8,094 nt of DNA from Nitrospirae bacterium GWC2_42_7 (GCA_001803645.1 MHDW01000030.1:1-8094), one strand, 5' to 3'; counted from the first letter of the stretch, positions 1 through 6,082 are shown. Notes: a model not told the origin generated them from the letters alone. Made by a program: numbers and translations.

Positions 1-1
1 T

Positions 2-277
2 ATTGATAAACATATAGTGATAAGCAGGGAAAAGACAGGGAAGGACTTTCGGGAAATCCATGAATGGCTCGACAAAGATCCCGACAAAAAAGCAGAGCGC
101 CATGATATTACAAAGATCTACGAAAATGGAAAGATCATAGAGGCGCAATACGGCAAAGAAGGTCTTGAGGAGTATATCAGCCATCTGCATGATGATGTAA
201 AAGCAAAGTTCGAACATCTTCAACATGATTTCGAAAAATCGATTGCAGATACCCTTGCGTACTTTGGGGTGAAATAG
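2..277 (+). CDS. Hypothetical protein, 3' part (start outside the window)
   Basis: I do not recognise the family. The frame is open from the first complete codon of the window (I-D-K-H-I-V-I-S-R...), so the gene probably begins upstream. The first in-frame start visible is a GTG at 17, but no Shine-Dalgarno sequence precedes it and I do not favour it. The visible 92 residues are strongly charged and rich in Lys, Glu, Asp and His. They have no signal peptide or membrane segment and look like a small soluble helical protein, with the C-terminal stretch HLHDDVKAKFEHLQHDFEK probably a long amphipathic helix. The stop lies 11 bp before the HD-domain gene, on the same strand and ahead of that gene's good ribosome binding site, so the two are probably co-transcribed. 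Function unknown; I am confident only that it is coding. Confidence 0.72.
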   Translation: MDKHIVISREKTGKDFREIHEWLDKDPDKKAERHDITKIYENGKIIEAQYGKEGLEEYISHLHDDVKAKFEHLQHDFEKSIADTLAYFGVK

Positions 278-288
278 GAGGAAAAGCC

Positions 289-837
289 ATGAGCTACAAA
301 ATAGATAATTCGGATATCGAGATTCTCAGAAATTCCGGTGTTTCAGAAGATGACATTAAGCACTGTAGGAAAGTCGCGGAAAAAGCACTCGAGATCGCTG
401 AACGCATTACTGCAGATATTGATATGGAACTAGTTGCTCGGGGAGCGCTTTTTCATGACCTTGGCAAGGCAAAAACACACGAGATGGAACACGGAAAGAT
501 CGGTGCAGAGATGGGAAAGAAAATAGGATTGCCGGAGGCAGTAACAGATATTATGGAGAAGCATATCAGGGGCGGGCTTACAGAGCCGGAAGCACGAGAA
601 CTGAATCTTCCTGTTAAAGACTACACCCTCAGAAAGCTTGAAGAGCGGATAGTGATTTACGCTGACCGTCTTGTCGACATCATTACAGATGGTATTGTTT
701 TGATTAAGGATGAGAAAGAGGCAGAAGATAAGTTCGAGAAGATCCTGAAGGCTGTAGCTAAATATGGAAAGAATAAAATAACTCTTGACCGTTATCTCAG
801 CTATCACAAAGAAATCCAGGGGCTCATGAAAAAATGA
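289..837 (+). CDS. HD-domain metal-dependent phosphohydrolase (TIGR00295-like)
   Basis: A cytoplasmic HD-superfamily protein of 182 aa. Such proteins use bound divalent metal to hydrolyse phosphoester bonds, typically in nucleotides; the substrate cannot be read from sequence. Visible metal-ligand motifs are His25 in HCRKVAEKALEIAERI, the doublet H56-D57 in ALFHDLGKAK, His64 and His68 just after, His92 in EKHIRGG, and Asp126 in IYADRLVDI. The order H...HD...H...D is the classical HD arrangement. The sequence resembles the small stand-alone HDIG/TIGR00295 family, best known from archaea but also found in bacteria; that assignment is from memory. The ATG at 289 is preceded by TAGGAGGAAA at good spacing, which settles the start. 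The last four bases (ATGA, 834-837) contain the start of the MFS gene, so translation of the two is probably coupled. Confidence 0.88.
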   Translation: MSYKIDNSDIEILRNSGVSEDDIKHCRKVAEKALEIAERITADIDMELVARGALFHDLGKAKTHEMEHGKIGAEMGKKIGLPEAVTDIMEKHIRGGLTEPEARELNLPVKDYTLRKLEERIVIYADRLVDIITDGIVLIKDEKEAEDKFEKILKAVAKYGKNKITLDRYLSYHKEIQGLMKK

Positions 838-2033
838 GATTCAGTCCGTTCCGGCTGCTTTGCATAACAGGGCTTTTTGCTATTTTCAGTTCAACAATAT
901 CAAAAAGCCCTGTACTTCCTTTGTTTGCCGCACACCTCGGGGCAGACCCTTCAGGCGTCGGGTTTGTTGCAGCAGTATCAGCATTCACAGGTGTTTTGTT
1001 CAGCATTCCGGCCGGGCTTTTCTCAGACAGATTCGGCAAGAGGAGGATGCTGTTATTTTCATCCTGCATCTTTGCTGCTGTACCATTTCTGTATCCATTT
1101 GTTACGCAAATATGGCAGCTTGCAGCAGTCAGGTTTTTACACGGCTTTGCAACTGCTATCTTCATCCCTGTTGCAATGGCATTTGTCTCAGAACTCTTCC
1201 ATAAGGAAAGAGGAGAGAAGATGGGATGGTTTTCGACCTCTACTCTGCTCGGAAGGTTTGCAGCCCCAATTGTTGGAGGAAGCATCATAGGAGCCTTTGC
1301 TCTCAATCCGAATATTGGATACAGGGCGGTATATATTGTATGTGGTCTTGCAGGCGTTGTGACCCTTCTGCTCTCCTTTTTTCTGCCGCAGACAGGAGAA
1401 TCACATCACCACAACCAGCCATGGTCAGAGACCTTTACGACCTTCAAAACAGTCCTTGCTAACAAGGGAATACTTGTTACATGTACGGTTGAAGCTGCTA
1501 TACTGTTTGCATACGGAACATTCGAGACCTTTCTTCCTCTGTACGCGATCAGCATGGGGTTGAGTCCGTATAAGATCGGTATATTTCTGTCTGCACAGGT
1601 CATAACTCTCGCACTTTCAAAGCCTGTAATGGGAAGATTCTCCGACAGGCATGGAAGAAAACCTCAGATCTTTGCAGGTGCACTCATTGGCGCAGTTTCT
1701 ATAGGGTGTATGGGCATTTTCCCGGGATTTCTGCCGCTGCTTGTACTAAGTATCTTCTTTGGATTAAGCCTGTCGATCGTGACTTCAGCAACTTCCGCAT
1801 ATATAGCAGATTTAAGCAGCAGGGAGGCCCGTGGTTCTGCTATGGGAGTTTTCGGATCTATCATGGACATTGGGCATACAACAGGGCCGCTGCTTTCAGG
1901 CATAGTTGCAACTCATTTTGGATTTGCGAAATCTTTTATCGGAGCATCATTAGTGCTTATACTTTTTGCTTTTATATTTTTAGTAGTGGCAGGAATAAAA
2001 GCTGATTCAAAAAGCACGGATTATCACACATAG
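834..2033 (+). CDS. Major facilitator superfamily (MFS) transporter
   Basis: A 399-aa inner-membrane secondary transporter with about 12 predicted hydrophobic helices in two halves, the normal MFS length. The loop 2-3 signature (motif A) is clear at residues 61-71, GLFSDRFGKRR, and its second-half counterpart at 267-277, GRFSDRHGRKP. The central cytoplasmic loop around residues 185-205 carries a short His cluster (ESHHHNQPW). The overall look is that of the drug/multidrug-efflux-like or sugar-efflux-like MFS_1 group, but substrate and direction of transport cannot be deduced. The start ATG overlaps the HD-gene stop by 4 nt, with a purine-rich CAGGGGC shortly upstream inside that gene. This is the usual geometry of translational coupling, so the transporter and the HD phosphohydrolase are probably made together. 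No frameshift or truncation is seen. Confidence 0.93.
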   Translation: MRFSPFRLLCITGLFAIFSSTISKSPVLPLFAAHLGADPSGVGFVAAVSAFTGVLFSIPAGLFSDRFGKRRMLLFSSCIFAAVPFLYPFVTQIWQLAAVRFLHGFATAIFIPVAMAFVSELFHKERGEKMGWFSTSTLLGRFAAPIVGGSIIGAFALNPNIGYRAVYIVCGLAGVVTLLLSFFLPQTGESHHHNQPWSETFTTFKTVLANKGILVTCTVEAAILFAYGTFETFLPLYAISMGLSPYKIGIFLSAQVITLALSKPVMGRFSDRHGRKPQIFAGALIGAVSIGCMGIFPGFLPLLVLSIFFGLSLSIVTSATSAYIADLSSREARGSAMGVFGSIMDIGHTTGPLLSGIVATHFGFAKSFIGASLVLILFAFIFLVVAGIKADSKSTDYHT

Positions 2034-2050
2034 GGGATAAAACAGCCCCT
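2032..2050 (+). terminator. Weak hairpin after the MFS gene
   Basis: AGGGG (2032-2036) pairs with CCCCT (2046-2050) around a 9-nt loop. The stem begins inside the MFS stop codon. No T-tract follows, so it is at best a weak or factor-dependent terminator or a 3' end stabiliser. Its right arm touches the -35 box of the next promoter. Confidence 0.25.
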
Positions 2051-2078
2051 TGACATAATCGCAAAAGCGCGGTATACT
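2050..2078 (+). promoter_or_regulatory. Sigma70-type promoter of the DUF4143 ATPase gene
   Basis: TTGACA (2050-2055) is a perfect -35 hexamer and TATACT (2073-2078) is a five-of-six -10 hexamer, with the optimal 17-bp spacer. Transcription would start near 2085, about 30 nt before the ATG at 2115. It is the best promoter in the window and makes the ATPase gene independent of the upstream HD/MFS unit. Confidence 0.75.
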
Positions 2079-2102
2079 CCAGTTTAGTTAAACTAATTTG
2101 GA
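2078..2102. promoter_or_regulatory. Palindromic operator candidate at the transcription start
   Basis: A 25-bp imperfect palindrome centred on A2090. The core TTAGTT-A-AACTAA (2084-2096) is perfect, and the outer arms TCCA (2078-2081) and TGGA (2099-2102) also match; only two positions per side break the symmetry. It begins at the last base of the -10 box, covers the expected start site and reaches the GGAG that is the likely Shine-Dalgarno (2100-2103). A protein bound here would block RNA polymerase, so it is a natural repressor site, perhaps autoregulatory. The position is seen; the function is inferred. Confidence 0.5.
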
Positions 2103-2114
2103 GTTTATTGCAAT

Positions 2115-3281
2115 ATGAATGAGATTAAAAGAATTCTTAATATCAAGCTGCCGGATAAGCAATCTGCTTTCTTATGGGGCGCAAGGAAGACTGGAAAGAG
2201 CACGTATTTGAAAACCCGTTTTCCCAATAGCATTGCATTTGATTTCCTTAAAACTGATCTGTTTTTTAAAATTTCCAAGAATCCAGCTGTGCTGCGAGAG
2301 CTGCTTTTAGCAAAAGATAAAAACTTGCTTAAACATCCAATAATATTGGATGAAGTGCAAAAAGTCCCTCAGGTGCTTGATGAAGTGCATTGGCTGATAG
2401 AAAACAAAGGTTTAAGGTTTATCCTATGTGGTTCAAGTGCCAGGAAATTAAAACGAGGGCATGCTAATCTTTTGGGCGGGAGGGCATGGCGTTATGAAAT
2501 GTTTCCCCTGGTTACAGCAGAAATACAAAATTTCAACCTGCTGCGCGGCTTAAATCATGGGTTAATTCCTTCACATTATCTGCAAAACAGCGAAAACGCA
2601 AAAAGATCCTTAACTGCCTATGTGCAGGACTACCTGAAAGAAGAAGTTTTTGCCGAGGGATTGACCCGTAATGTCTCTGCGTTTTCAAGATTTTTTGATG
2701 CCTTTGGTTATTCCCATGGCGAACTTACTAATTATGCTGATATTGCCCGCGATTGCGGCGTAGATTCCAAGACCGTCAAGGAATATTATCAGATACTTAT
2801 AGATACACTTATGGCTGTTAGAATAGAACCGTTTAAAAAAAGGCAGTCCCGGCAGGTTATAACCAAGGCAGTAAAATATTATCTCTTTGATACAGGAGTT
2901 GCAGGCTGTCTTAAGAAGAGATATTTAATGGAAGAAAAAGGGGCTGAATTCGGCAGGGCCTTTGAGCATTTTTTGCTTATGGAAATAGTTGCATGCCGGT
3001 CTTATAAAGGTCTTGATTTCCGAATAAATTTCTGGAGAACAAAATCCGGCCTTGAAGTAGATTTTGTTATTGGAGACGGCGAGACAGCCATAGAAGTAAA
3101 AGGCACGAATAATGTTGATGTGAGGGATTTAAAAGGTTTATATGCTTTTACGGACACCTATTCTCCTAAAAGAAGTATTGTTGTCTGCAATGAAAAAGAA
3201 AAAAGGATTCACGGTAAAATAGAAATAATCCCATGGCGTGAATTTCTCCATGAACTCTGGAATGGCAAAATAGTGAAATAA
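2115..3281 (+). CDS. AAA ATPase with C-terminal DUF4143 nuclease-like domain (COG1373)
   Basis: A 388-aa protein of the stand-alone 'predicted ATPase, AAA superfamily' group (AAA_14 plus DUF4143), abundant in prokaryotes, mobile, and of unknown cellular role. Walker A is GARKTGKST at residues 22-30, Walker B PIILDE at 75-80, and a sensor-like strand ILCGSSARKLKR at 103-114. A winged-helix-like segment, YADIARDCGVDSKTVKEYY, lies at 207-225. The C-terminal part has the PD-(D/E)XK-like pattern GLEVDFVIGDG...AIEVKG with E314, D316, E327 and K329. Length and domain order are full, and no key residue appears missing. The ATG at 2115 has GGAG at 2100-2103, about 11 nt upstream, a slightly long spacing. 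It has its own promoter and a palindromic site and no obvious partner gene. These genes are often transferred laterally. Confidence 0.9.
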   Translation: MNEIKRILNIKLPDKQSAFLWGARKTGKSTYLKTRFPNSIAFDFLKTDLFFKISKNPAVLRELLLAKDKNLLKHPIILDEVQKVPQVLDEVHWLIENKGLRFILCGSSARKLKRGHANLLGGRAWRYEMFPLVTAEIQNFNLLRGLNHGLIPSHYLQNSENAKRSLTAYVQDYLKEEVFAEGLTRNVSAFSRFFDAFGYSHGELTNYADIARDCGVDSKTVKEYYQILIDTLMAVRIEPFKKRQSRQVITKAVKYYLFDTGVAGCLKKRYLMEEKGAEFGRAFEHFLLMEIVACRSYKGLDFRINFWRTKSGLEVDFVIGDGETAIEVKGTNNVDVRDLKGLYAFTDTYSPKRSIVVCNEKEKRIHGKIEIIPWREFLHELWNGKIVK

Positions 3282-3288
3282 TTATAGC

Positions 3289-3416
3289 TATGAGGAGTAT
3301 CTACCGGACTATTGAAATTTGCAGAGAAAGTGGAAGGCGTGAAGCTGGTAAAAAAGAAGGGGGCAGTGGATGAGGGAAAAACCACAAAACTATTTGTTTT
3401 CATACCAAACCCCTCA
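3289..3416 (+). pseudogene. Possible decayed ORF fragment with one frameshift
   Basis: Two reading frames join into a protein-like string if one base is restored near 3312. The first frame gives YEEYLPDY up to a TGA at 3313-3315. The frame starting at TTG 3312 then gives LKFAEKVEGVKLVKKKG followed by AVDEGKTTKLFVFIPNP, and stays open to 3476. The composition (charged helix, then a beta-like LFVFIP) looks coding, whereas the region has no good start codon with a ribosome binding site. I do not recognise the parent family. It could also be chance in a 234-bp intergenic region. Confidence 0.3.
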
Positions 3417-3436
3417 GTTTTAACCCTTCTTTTTTT
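3350..3436 (+). repeat. Nested inverted repeats ending in a T-tract
   Basis: A perfect 12-bp inverted repeat, AAAAAAGAAGGG (3350-3361) and CCCTTCTTTTTT (3424-3435), encloses a second pair, TGAGGG (3371-3376) and CCCTCA (3411-3416), and a third, AAAAC (3386-3390) and GTTTT (3396-3400). On the plus strand the outer right arm itself forms a run of seven Ts (3430-3436). The three nested stems could fold as one long irregular hairpin and end the ATPase transcript, but the A/T-only outer base makes it atypical. A structured RNA is the alternative. Confidence 0.35.
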
Positions 3437-3471
3437 AAAACATAGGACACTCCTTGGGGGAGGTCACTCCT

Positions 3472-3511
3472 TATAATATAGGTAGAAGATAAATCTATCT
3501 TTCAGGAGGTG
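3472..3511 (+). promoter_or_regulatory. Leader of the TPR gene: -10-like TATAAT, hairpin, strong RBS
   Basis: TATAAT at 3472-3477 is a perfect -10 hexamer, but I find no convincing -35 at 16-18 bp and no extended TG. Just before it CACTCCTT occurs twice (3448-3455 and 3465-3472). A short hairpin AAGATA/TATCTT (3486-3491/3496-3501, 4-nt loop) precedes AGGAGGTG (3504-3511), an excellent Shine-Dalgarno four bases before the ATG at 3516, which fixes that start. Confidence 0.4.
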
Positions 3512-3515
3512 TGGC

Positions 3516-4415
3516 ATGAAAGCAAAAAATCAGGCACTTAAAGAAACTCATCAGGAGGATGCAGAAATAGACCTTACAACGTGCAATCTTGCATGGTCGC
3601 TTCTTGATTGCGGTAAATACGAAGAGGGGCTTGCTTTATATAAATCAATACCTACAGAAAGTGAAATAAAATACCTTGGAATGAGCAGAGCGTTAACAAA
3701 AACAGGACACTTTTATGAAGCGAAAAAACTTTTAAAAAAAGCGAACAAACAGTTCCTGGAATCACCTTCACTTTTAAACGCAATAGGCATACTACATGCA
3801 GATTTTGAATATTATACAGAAGCAATAAAATATTATGATTTGGCAATCCAGGCTATTGAAGACTGGGACAATCACCACTGGATACTTTTTAACAAGGGGC
3901 AAGCATTGTATGCATTGGGTTGCTACGAGGATGCGCTAACAATTTTTAAGAAACTAATAGTCATATATTCTGATGAGCCGAAATATTTGACGGCGCTTGG
4001 TTATTGTTATTTAAACATGGGATATCCTGAGGATGCAGCTACATATTTTAAAGCTGCAATACACAATGAACATTCAACTCCTGATGTCTACAACGGTCTT
4101 TTTTGCTCATATTATGATATGAACTTAATTAGCGATGCCATAGATATAGCCCTTGATGGTCTAAGAAAATTTTCGGATGAAGATCCTTTGATGTATAACA
4201 ATGTAGGAGCAGGTTATTTTGAAATGGGCTGGCTAAATGAGGCAAGAGATATAGTAGATAAGGGGCTCATGATATTTCCTGACAATGAGATATTAATAAA
4301 TCTATTAGAGGAAATTGAAGATGCAAGAAATATCCCTGATAAGGACAATGATTTAACGTTTATGCTTTTGTTAATATTGGTAGCAACAATTAAAAAGTTG
4401 AGACTCAGGAAATAA
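3516..4415 (+). CDS. TPR-repeat protein with hydrophobic C-terminal tail
   Basis: A 299-aa protein made of about seven tetratricopeptide repeats, helix-turn-helix units of about 34 residues that form protein-binding scaffolds. Approximate repeats are 20-48, 51-80, 84-116, 119-152, 154-186, 188-221 and 224-257. They are recognised by the recurring small/aromatic pattern, for example ALGYCYLNMGYPEDAATYFKA in the fifth. There is no signal peptide. The last 20 residues contain a short hydrophobic run (about 281-291, TFMLLLILVAT) followed by KKLRLRK, which could be a tail anchor or simply a capping helix. The AGGAGGTG ribosome binding site fixes the ATG. The binding partner is unknown. It lies between the DUF4143 ATPase and an unidentified gene, both on the same strand but not tightly packed with it, so a shared function is not implied. 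Confidence 0.87.
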   Translation: MKAKNQALKETHQEDAEIDLTTCNLAWSLLDCGKYEEGLALYKSIPTESEIKYLGMSRALTKTGHFYEAKKLLKKANKQFLESPSLLNAIGILHADFEYYTEAIKYYDLAIQAIEDWDNHHWILFNKGQALYALGCYEDALTIFKKLIVIYSDEPKYLTALGYCYLNMGYPEDAATYFKAAIHNEHSTPDVYNGLFCSYYDMNLISDAIDIALDGLRKFSDEDPLMYNNVGAGYFEMGWLNEARDIVDKGLMIFPDNEILINLLEEIEDARNIPDKDNDLTFMLLLILVATIKKLRLRK

Positions 4416-4468
4416 TAATTGTTGGCATTATAATATCTAGTAAGCTTATATAGAAAGGAATTGTCAAA

Positions 4469-5167
4469 ATGAGCATATTTTTTAAACAAATGTACAAAGT
4501 ATGGCAGCAAGAATTAGAAATAACAAAAGAATGTAAGGCAATTACTCCTTTCTTTATAACTGGCCCAATTAAGAATGTTCAATCAATTATTGTTGGGCTC
4601 AATCCACGTACGACAAAGTCATGTAAAAAAATACATAATGAAATAGAGACGTTGCCACTTAAAGGAATTATCAGCTTTCGTCTATTATCAGAGAACTACG
4701 AAAACGGTAAGGTAATACCAACATCTAAGGATACGGCAATGAGAAACTGCATTGCAGTACTAACTAACAATCAAAAGTTTATTAAAAAACACGATAAAAA
4801 TGTTTTTATGGCCTATAAAAACTTAAATGCCTGCAAGATCAATTTCTGTTCGATACCAAGCGATTCGTGGAAACTTAGAAAAGATCCAGAAGAAATTAAA
4901 CGAGCTCACTGGGAATGGAATATACAAATAGGTAAATACAAAGCACTTAAAACCATAATTCATGCATTTATGAAAGATCAAACAATCGAAAACCTTGTTT
5001 TGTGGATTGGTCCTAAATATTATGATTATATAGATTATTTTTTGAAATCAGATAATTTCCAGACTAAAATTGTTGCTCAGAAAAAGTGTTGGGAATGGAA
5101 GAAAAAAAACAAAAGAATAATCCTTGGTCCCAATCAGGGCTTTCCGACAAAAAAGATTAAACCTTAA
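4469..5167 (+). CDS. Unidentified protein, faintly uracil-DNA-glycosylase-like
   Basis: A 232-aa, Lys- and Asn-rich soluble protein from a visibly AT-rich gene. I do not recognise it with certainty. The order of motifs recalls the uracil-DNA glycosylase fold: a hydrophobic strand then GLNP at residues 39-46 (SIIVGLNP, compare the GxNP/GxDP motif I of the superfamily), CKINFCSIPSDSW at 122-134 (compare the 'N-x-VP-x-x-S' strand), a strand plus helix NLVLWIGPKYYDYI at 175-188 (compare 'vvlLG..A...l'), and a final strand IILGPNQGFP at 217-226 where family members carry H-P-S. The catalytic His of that last motif is absent, so activity of the classical type is doubtful. Start: the ATG at 4469 has AAAGGA about 10 nt upstream. 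Hypothetical protein is the safe name; a UDG-fold relation is speculation. Confidence 0.65.
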   Translation: MSIFFKQMYKVWQQELEITKECKAITPFFITGPIKNVQSIIVGLNPRTTKSCKKIHNEIETLPLKGIISFRLLSENYENGKVIPTSKDTAMRNCIAVLTNNQKFIKKHDKNVFMAYKNLNACKINFCSIPSDSWKLRKDPEEIKRAHWEWNIQIGKYKALKTIIHAFMKDQTIENLVLWIGPKYYDYIDYFLKSDNFQTKIVAQKKCWEWKKKNKRIILGPNQGFPTKKIKP

Positions 5168-5419
5168 AGAATTAATATCTAAATTAAATCTGCTATGTTT
5201 CCCAGCGATCTTCTAAAAGTAAAATTCTTGAGGGATTCTGGTTTGAAGAAGATGAGAGCTGGCGTGGTGTGTGGAGGATCAGGTTGCTTTAGGTATTACT
5301 CCTGCCAGTCCCATTCAGCTCCACGACAAGAAAGTACAGTGTCACTCCATTCTTCCCCGTGTCTCTCTGCTGTTACTCCGAGAGATGTTGAATTGTCTAA
5401 ACTGAAAGTTTAATCTCTC
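5168..5419. other. Gene-poor stretch between 5168 and 5481
   Basis: About 310 bp with no convincing gene. A 72-codon frame opens at 5195 (ATG) on the plus strand and closes at 5413, but it lacks a Shine-Dalgarno and its product is Ser/Cys-rich and low in typical helix formers. The part from about 5240 to 5390 is richer in G and C than either flanking gene. Other frames give short protein-like bits, such as ILEGFWFEEDESWRGVWRIR on plus (5229 onwards, ended by TAG) and a minus-strand string GEEWSDTVLSCRGAEWDWQE ended by TAA. It may be a remnant of a displaced gene or a structured non-coding segment; I cannot decide. The promoter for the next gene pair lies at its right end. Confidence 0.3.
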
Positions 5420-5428
5420 TGGTATAAT
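5420..5428 (+). promoter_or_regulatory. Extended -10 promoter for the two-gene unit
   Basis: TGGTATAAT at 5420-5428 is a complete extended -10 element (TG-N-TATAAT). The -35 region is poor (CTGAAA at 5402-5407 with a 15-bp spacer), as is common for extended -10 promoters. Transcription would start near 5435, leaving a leader of about 47 nt. A second TATAAT at 5455-5460 lies only about 27 bp before the start codon. Confidence 0.5.
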
Positions 5429-5467
5429 ATTGATGAAGGCGAAGGGACATAGGCTATAATAAAATGC

Positions 5468-5477
5468 AGGAGGTGAT
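5468..5477 (+). promoter_or_regulatory. Near-perfect Shine-Dalgarno of the two-gene unit
   Basis: AGGAGGTGAT matches the 16S anti-Shine-Dalgarno over ten bases and ends four bases before the ATG at 5482. It predicts strong translation of the first gene, as often seen for the antitoxin of a two-gene unit, which has to be made in excess. Confidence 0.75.
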
Positions 5478-5481
5478 TTAG

Positions 5482-5751
5482 ATGAAATTGCTTGATTTAA
5501 TCCCGGAAAATGAATTAAAAGAGGCTGTAATAAGCGATTATGAGAAAAAGCTTGTGTTGTATAAACTGACGGACGAAAGATTAAAGAAAAAATATGAGAT
5601 GACCTTTAAGGACTTTTCAGAGCGCAATATTGTTAAGGAGAAAAGTTATTCATGGGATGTTGAAAGCGATGCGATGGAATGGGAACATGCTGTTGAAGGC
5701 ATTAGGCATCTCATGGAAGTCCTGACAAAAATTAAAGAAACAAATGACTGA
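5482..5751 (+). CDS. Small antitoxin-like protein, first gene of a TA-like pair
   Basis: An 89-aa, highly charged, helical protein without a signal peptide or membrane segment. It contains two blocks that I associate with small proteins encoded ahead of TumE-like (DUF6516-type) toxins: KKKYEMTFKDF at residues 35-45 and SYSWDVESDAMEWE at 55-68, a 'K-Y-x-M-[ST]-F-x-x-F ... W/D-E-W-E' arrangement. This association is from memory and not verified by a search. It starts at an ATG with a near-perfect Shine-Dalgarno and is preceded by an extended -10 promoter. Its stop (TGA, 5749-5751) lies 8 nt inside the next gene, the tight overlap typical of toxin-antitoxin pairs and of translational coupling. 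Expected role: bind and neutralise the second protein. There is no recognisable DNA-binding domain, so autoregulation is uncertain. The alternative is an unrelated pair of small accessory proteins. Confidence 0.8.
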   Translation: MKLLDLIPENELKEAVISDYEKKLVLYKLTDERLKKKYEMTFKDFSERNIVKEKSYSWDVESDAMEWEHAVEGIRHLMEVLTKIKETND

Positions 5752-6082
5752 AATAAGCAAGGTTGTTGATTCTGTCCGTGATGTTGCCAGAAGATATGGA
5801 TTAAAGGTGTTGCATTTAGACCTCACAGATGTTACCTTCATTTCGAGGATTGGCCTGTCACATGAAGTTTTCGTGCAAATCTATGCAAATACAAAAAAGG
5901 AAAAGCTAAATATTGCGCTTGTGGTTTCAGGAGAAAGAATATACGGCATAGATAAGGAAGGCGGATACTACCATAAGCATCCATTTGAAAATCCATCGCT
6001 TCATGTTGAAACAACACCAATAGAAATAGAAGACTTTGTTATTGAAAGTTTGGAAATTCTTAAAAAGCTCAACCTGTTTTAA
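5744..6082 (+). CDS. TumE-like putative toxin, second gene of a TA-like pair
   Basis: A 112-aa soluble alpha/beta protein. From residue 21 it shows alternating strands (KVLHLDLTDVTFISRIGL, then EVFVQIYANTKKEKLNIALVV) and then the polar, His-rich segment RIYGIDKEGGYYHKHPFENP (65-84) followed by HVE (87-89). A small beta-rich protein ending in a conserved Tyr/His/Pro cluster fits the TumE/DUF6516 group of type II toxins, whose hallmark is a histidine-rich 'P-H-H' type motif. Here it reads HKHP, so this would be a divergent relative. The ATG at 5744 overlaps the preceding gene by 8 nt and has no strong Shine-Dalgarno of its own, which suggests coupled and weaker translation, as expected for a toxin. 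Length is about that of the family. Toxin activity is an inference from architecture, not proven by the sequence. Confidence 0.75.
   Translation: MTEISKVVDSVRDVARRYGLKVLHLDLTDVTFISRIGLSHEVFVQIYANTKKEKLNIALVVSGERIYGIDKEGGYYHKHPFENPSLHVETTPIEIEDFVIESLEILKKLNLF

Noticed and set aside
824..1306. 160-codon minus-strand frame opposite the MFS gene
   Set aside because: It lies entirely over a well-supported MFS coding frame and lacks a ribosome binding site.
3209..3403. 64-codon minus-strand frame over the end of the ATPase gene
   Set aside because: Ser/Phe/Pro-rich product without motifs, overlapping the DUF4143 gene 3' end; a shadow frame.
3448..3472. Two copies of CACTCCTT as the start of a CRISPR or iteron array
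   Set aside because: Only two 8-bp copies 17 bp apart, with no further units; likely chance.
5195..5413. 72-codon plus-strand frame as a gene
   Set aside because: No Shine-Dalgarno, Ser/Cys-rich composition unlike its neighbours, and no recognisable motif; kept only as part of the gene-poor stretch.
5455..5460. Second TATAAT before the two-gene unit as its main promoter
   Set aside because: Transcription would start at or inside the Shine-Dalgarno at 5468-5477; the extended -10 at 5420-5428 fits better.
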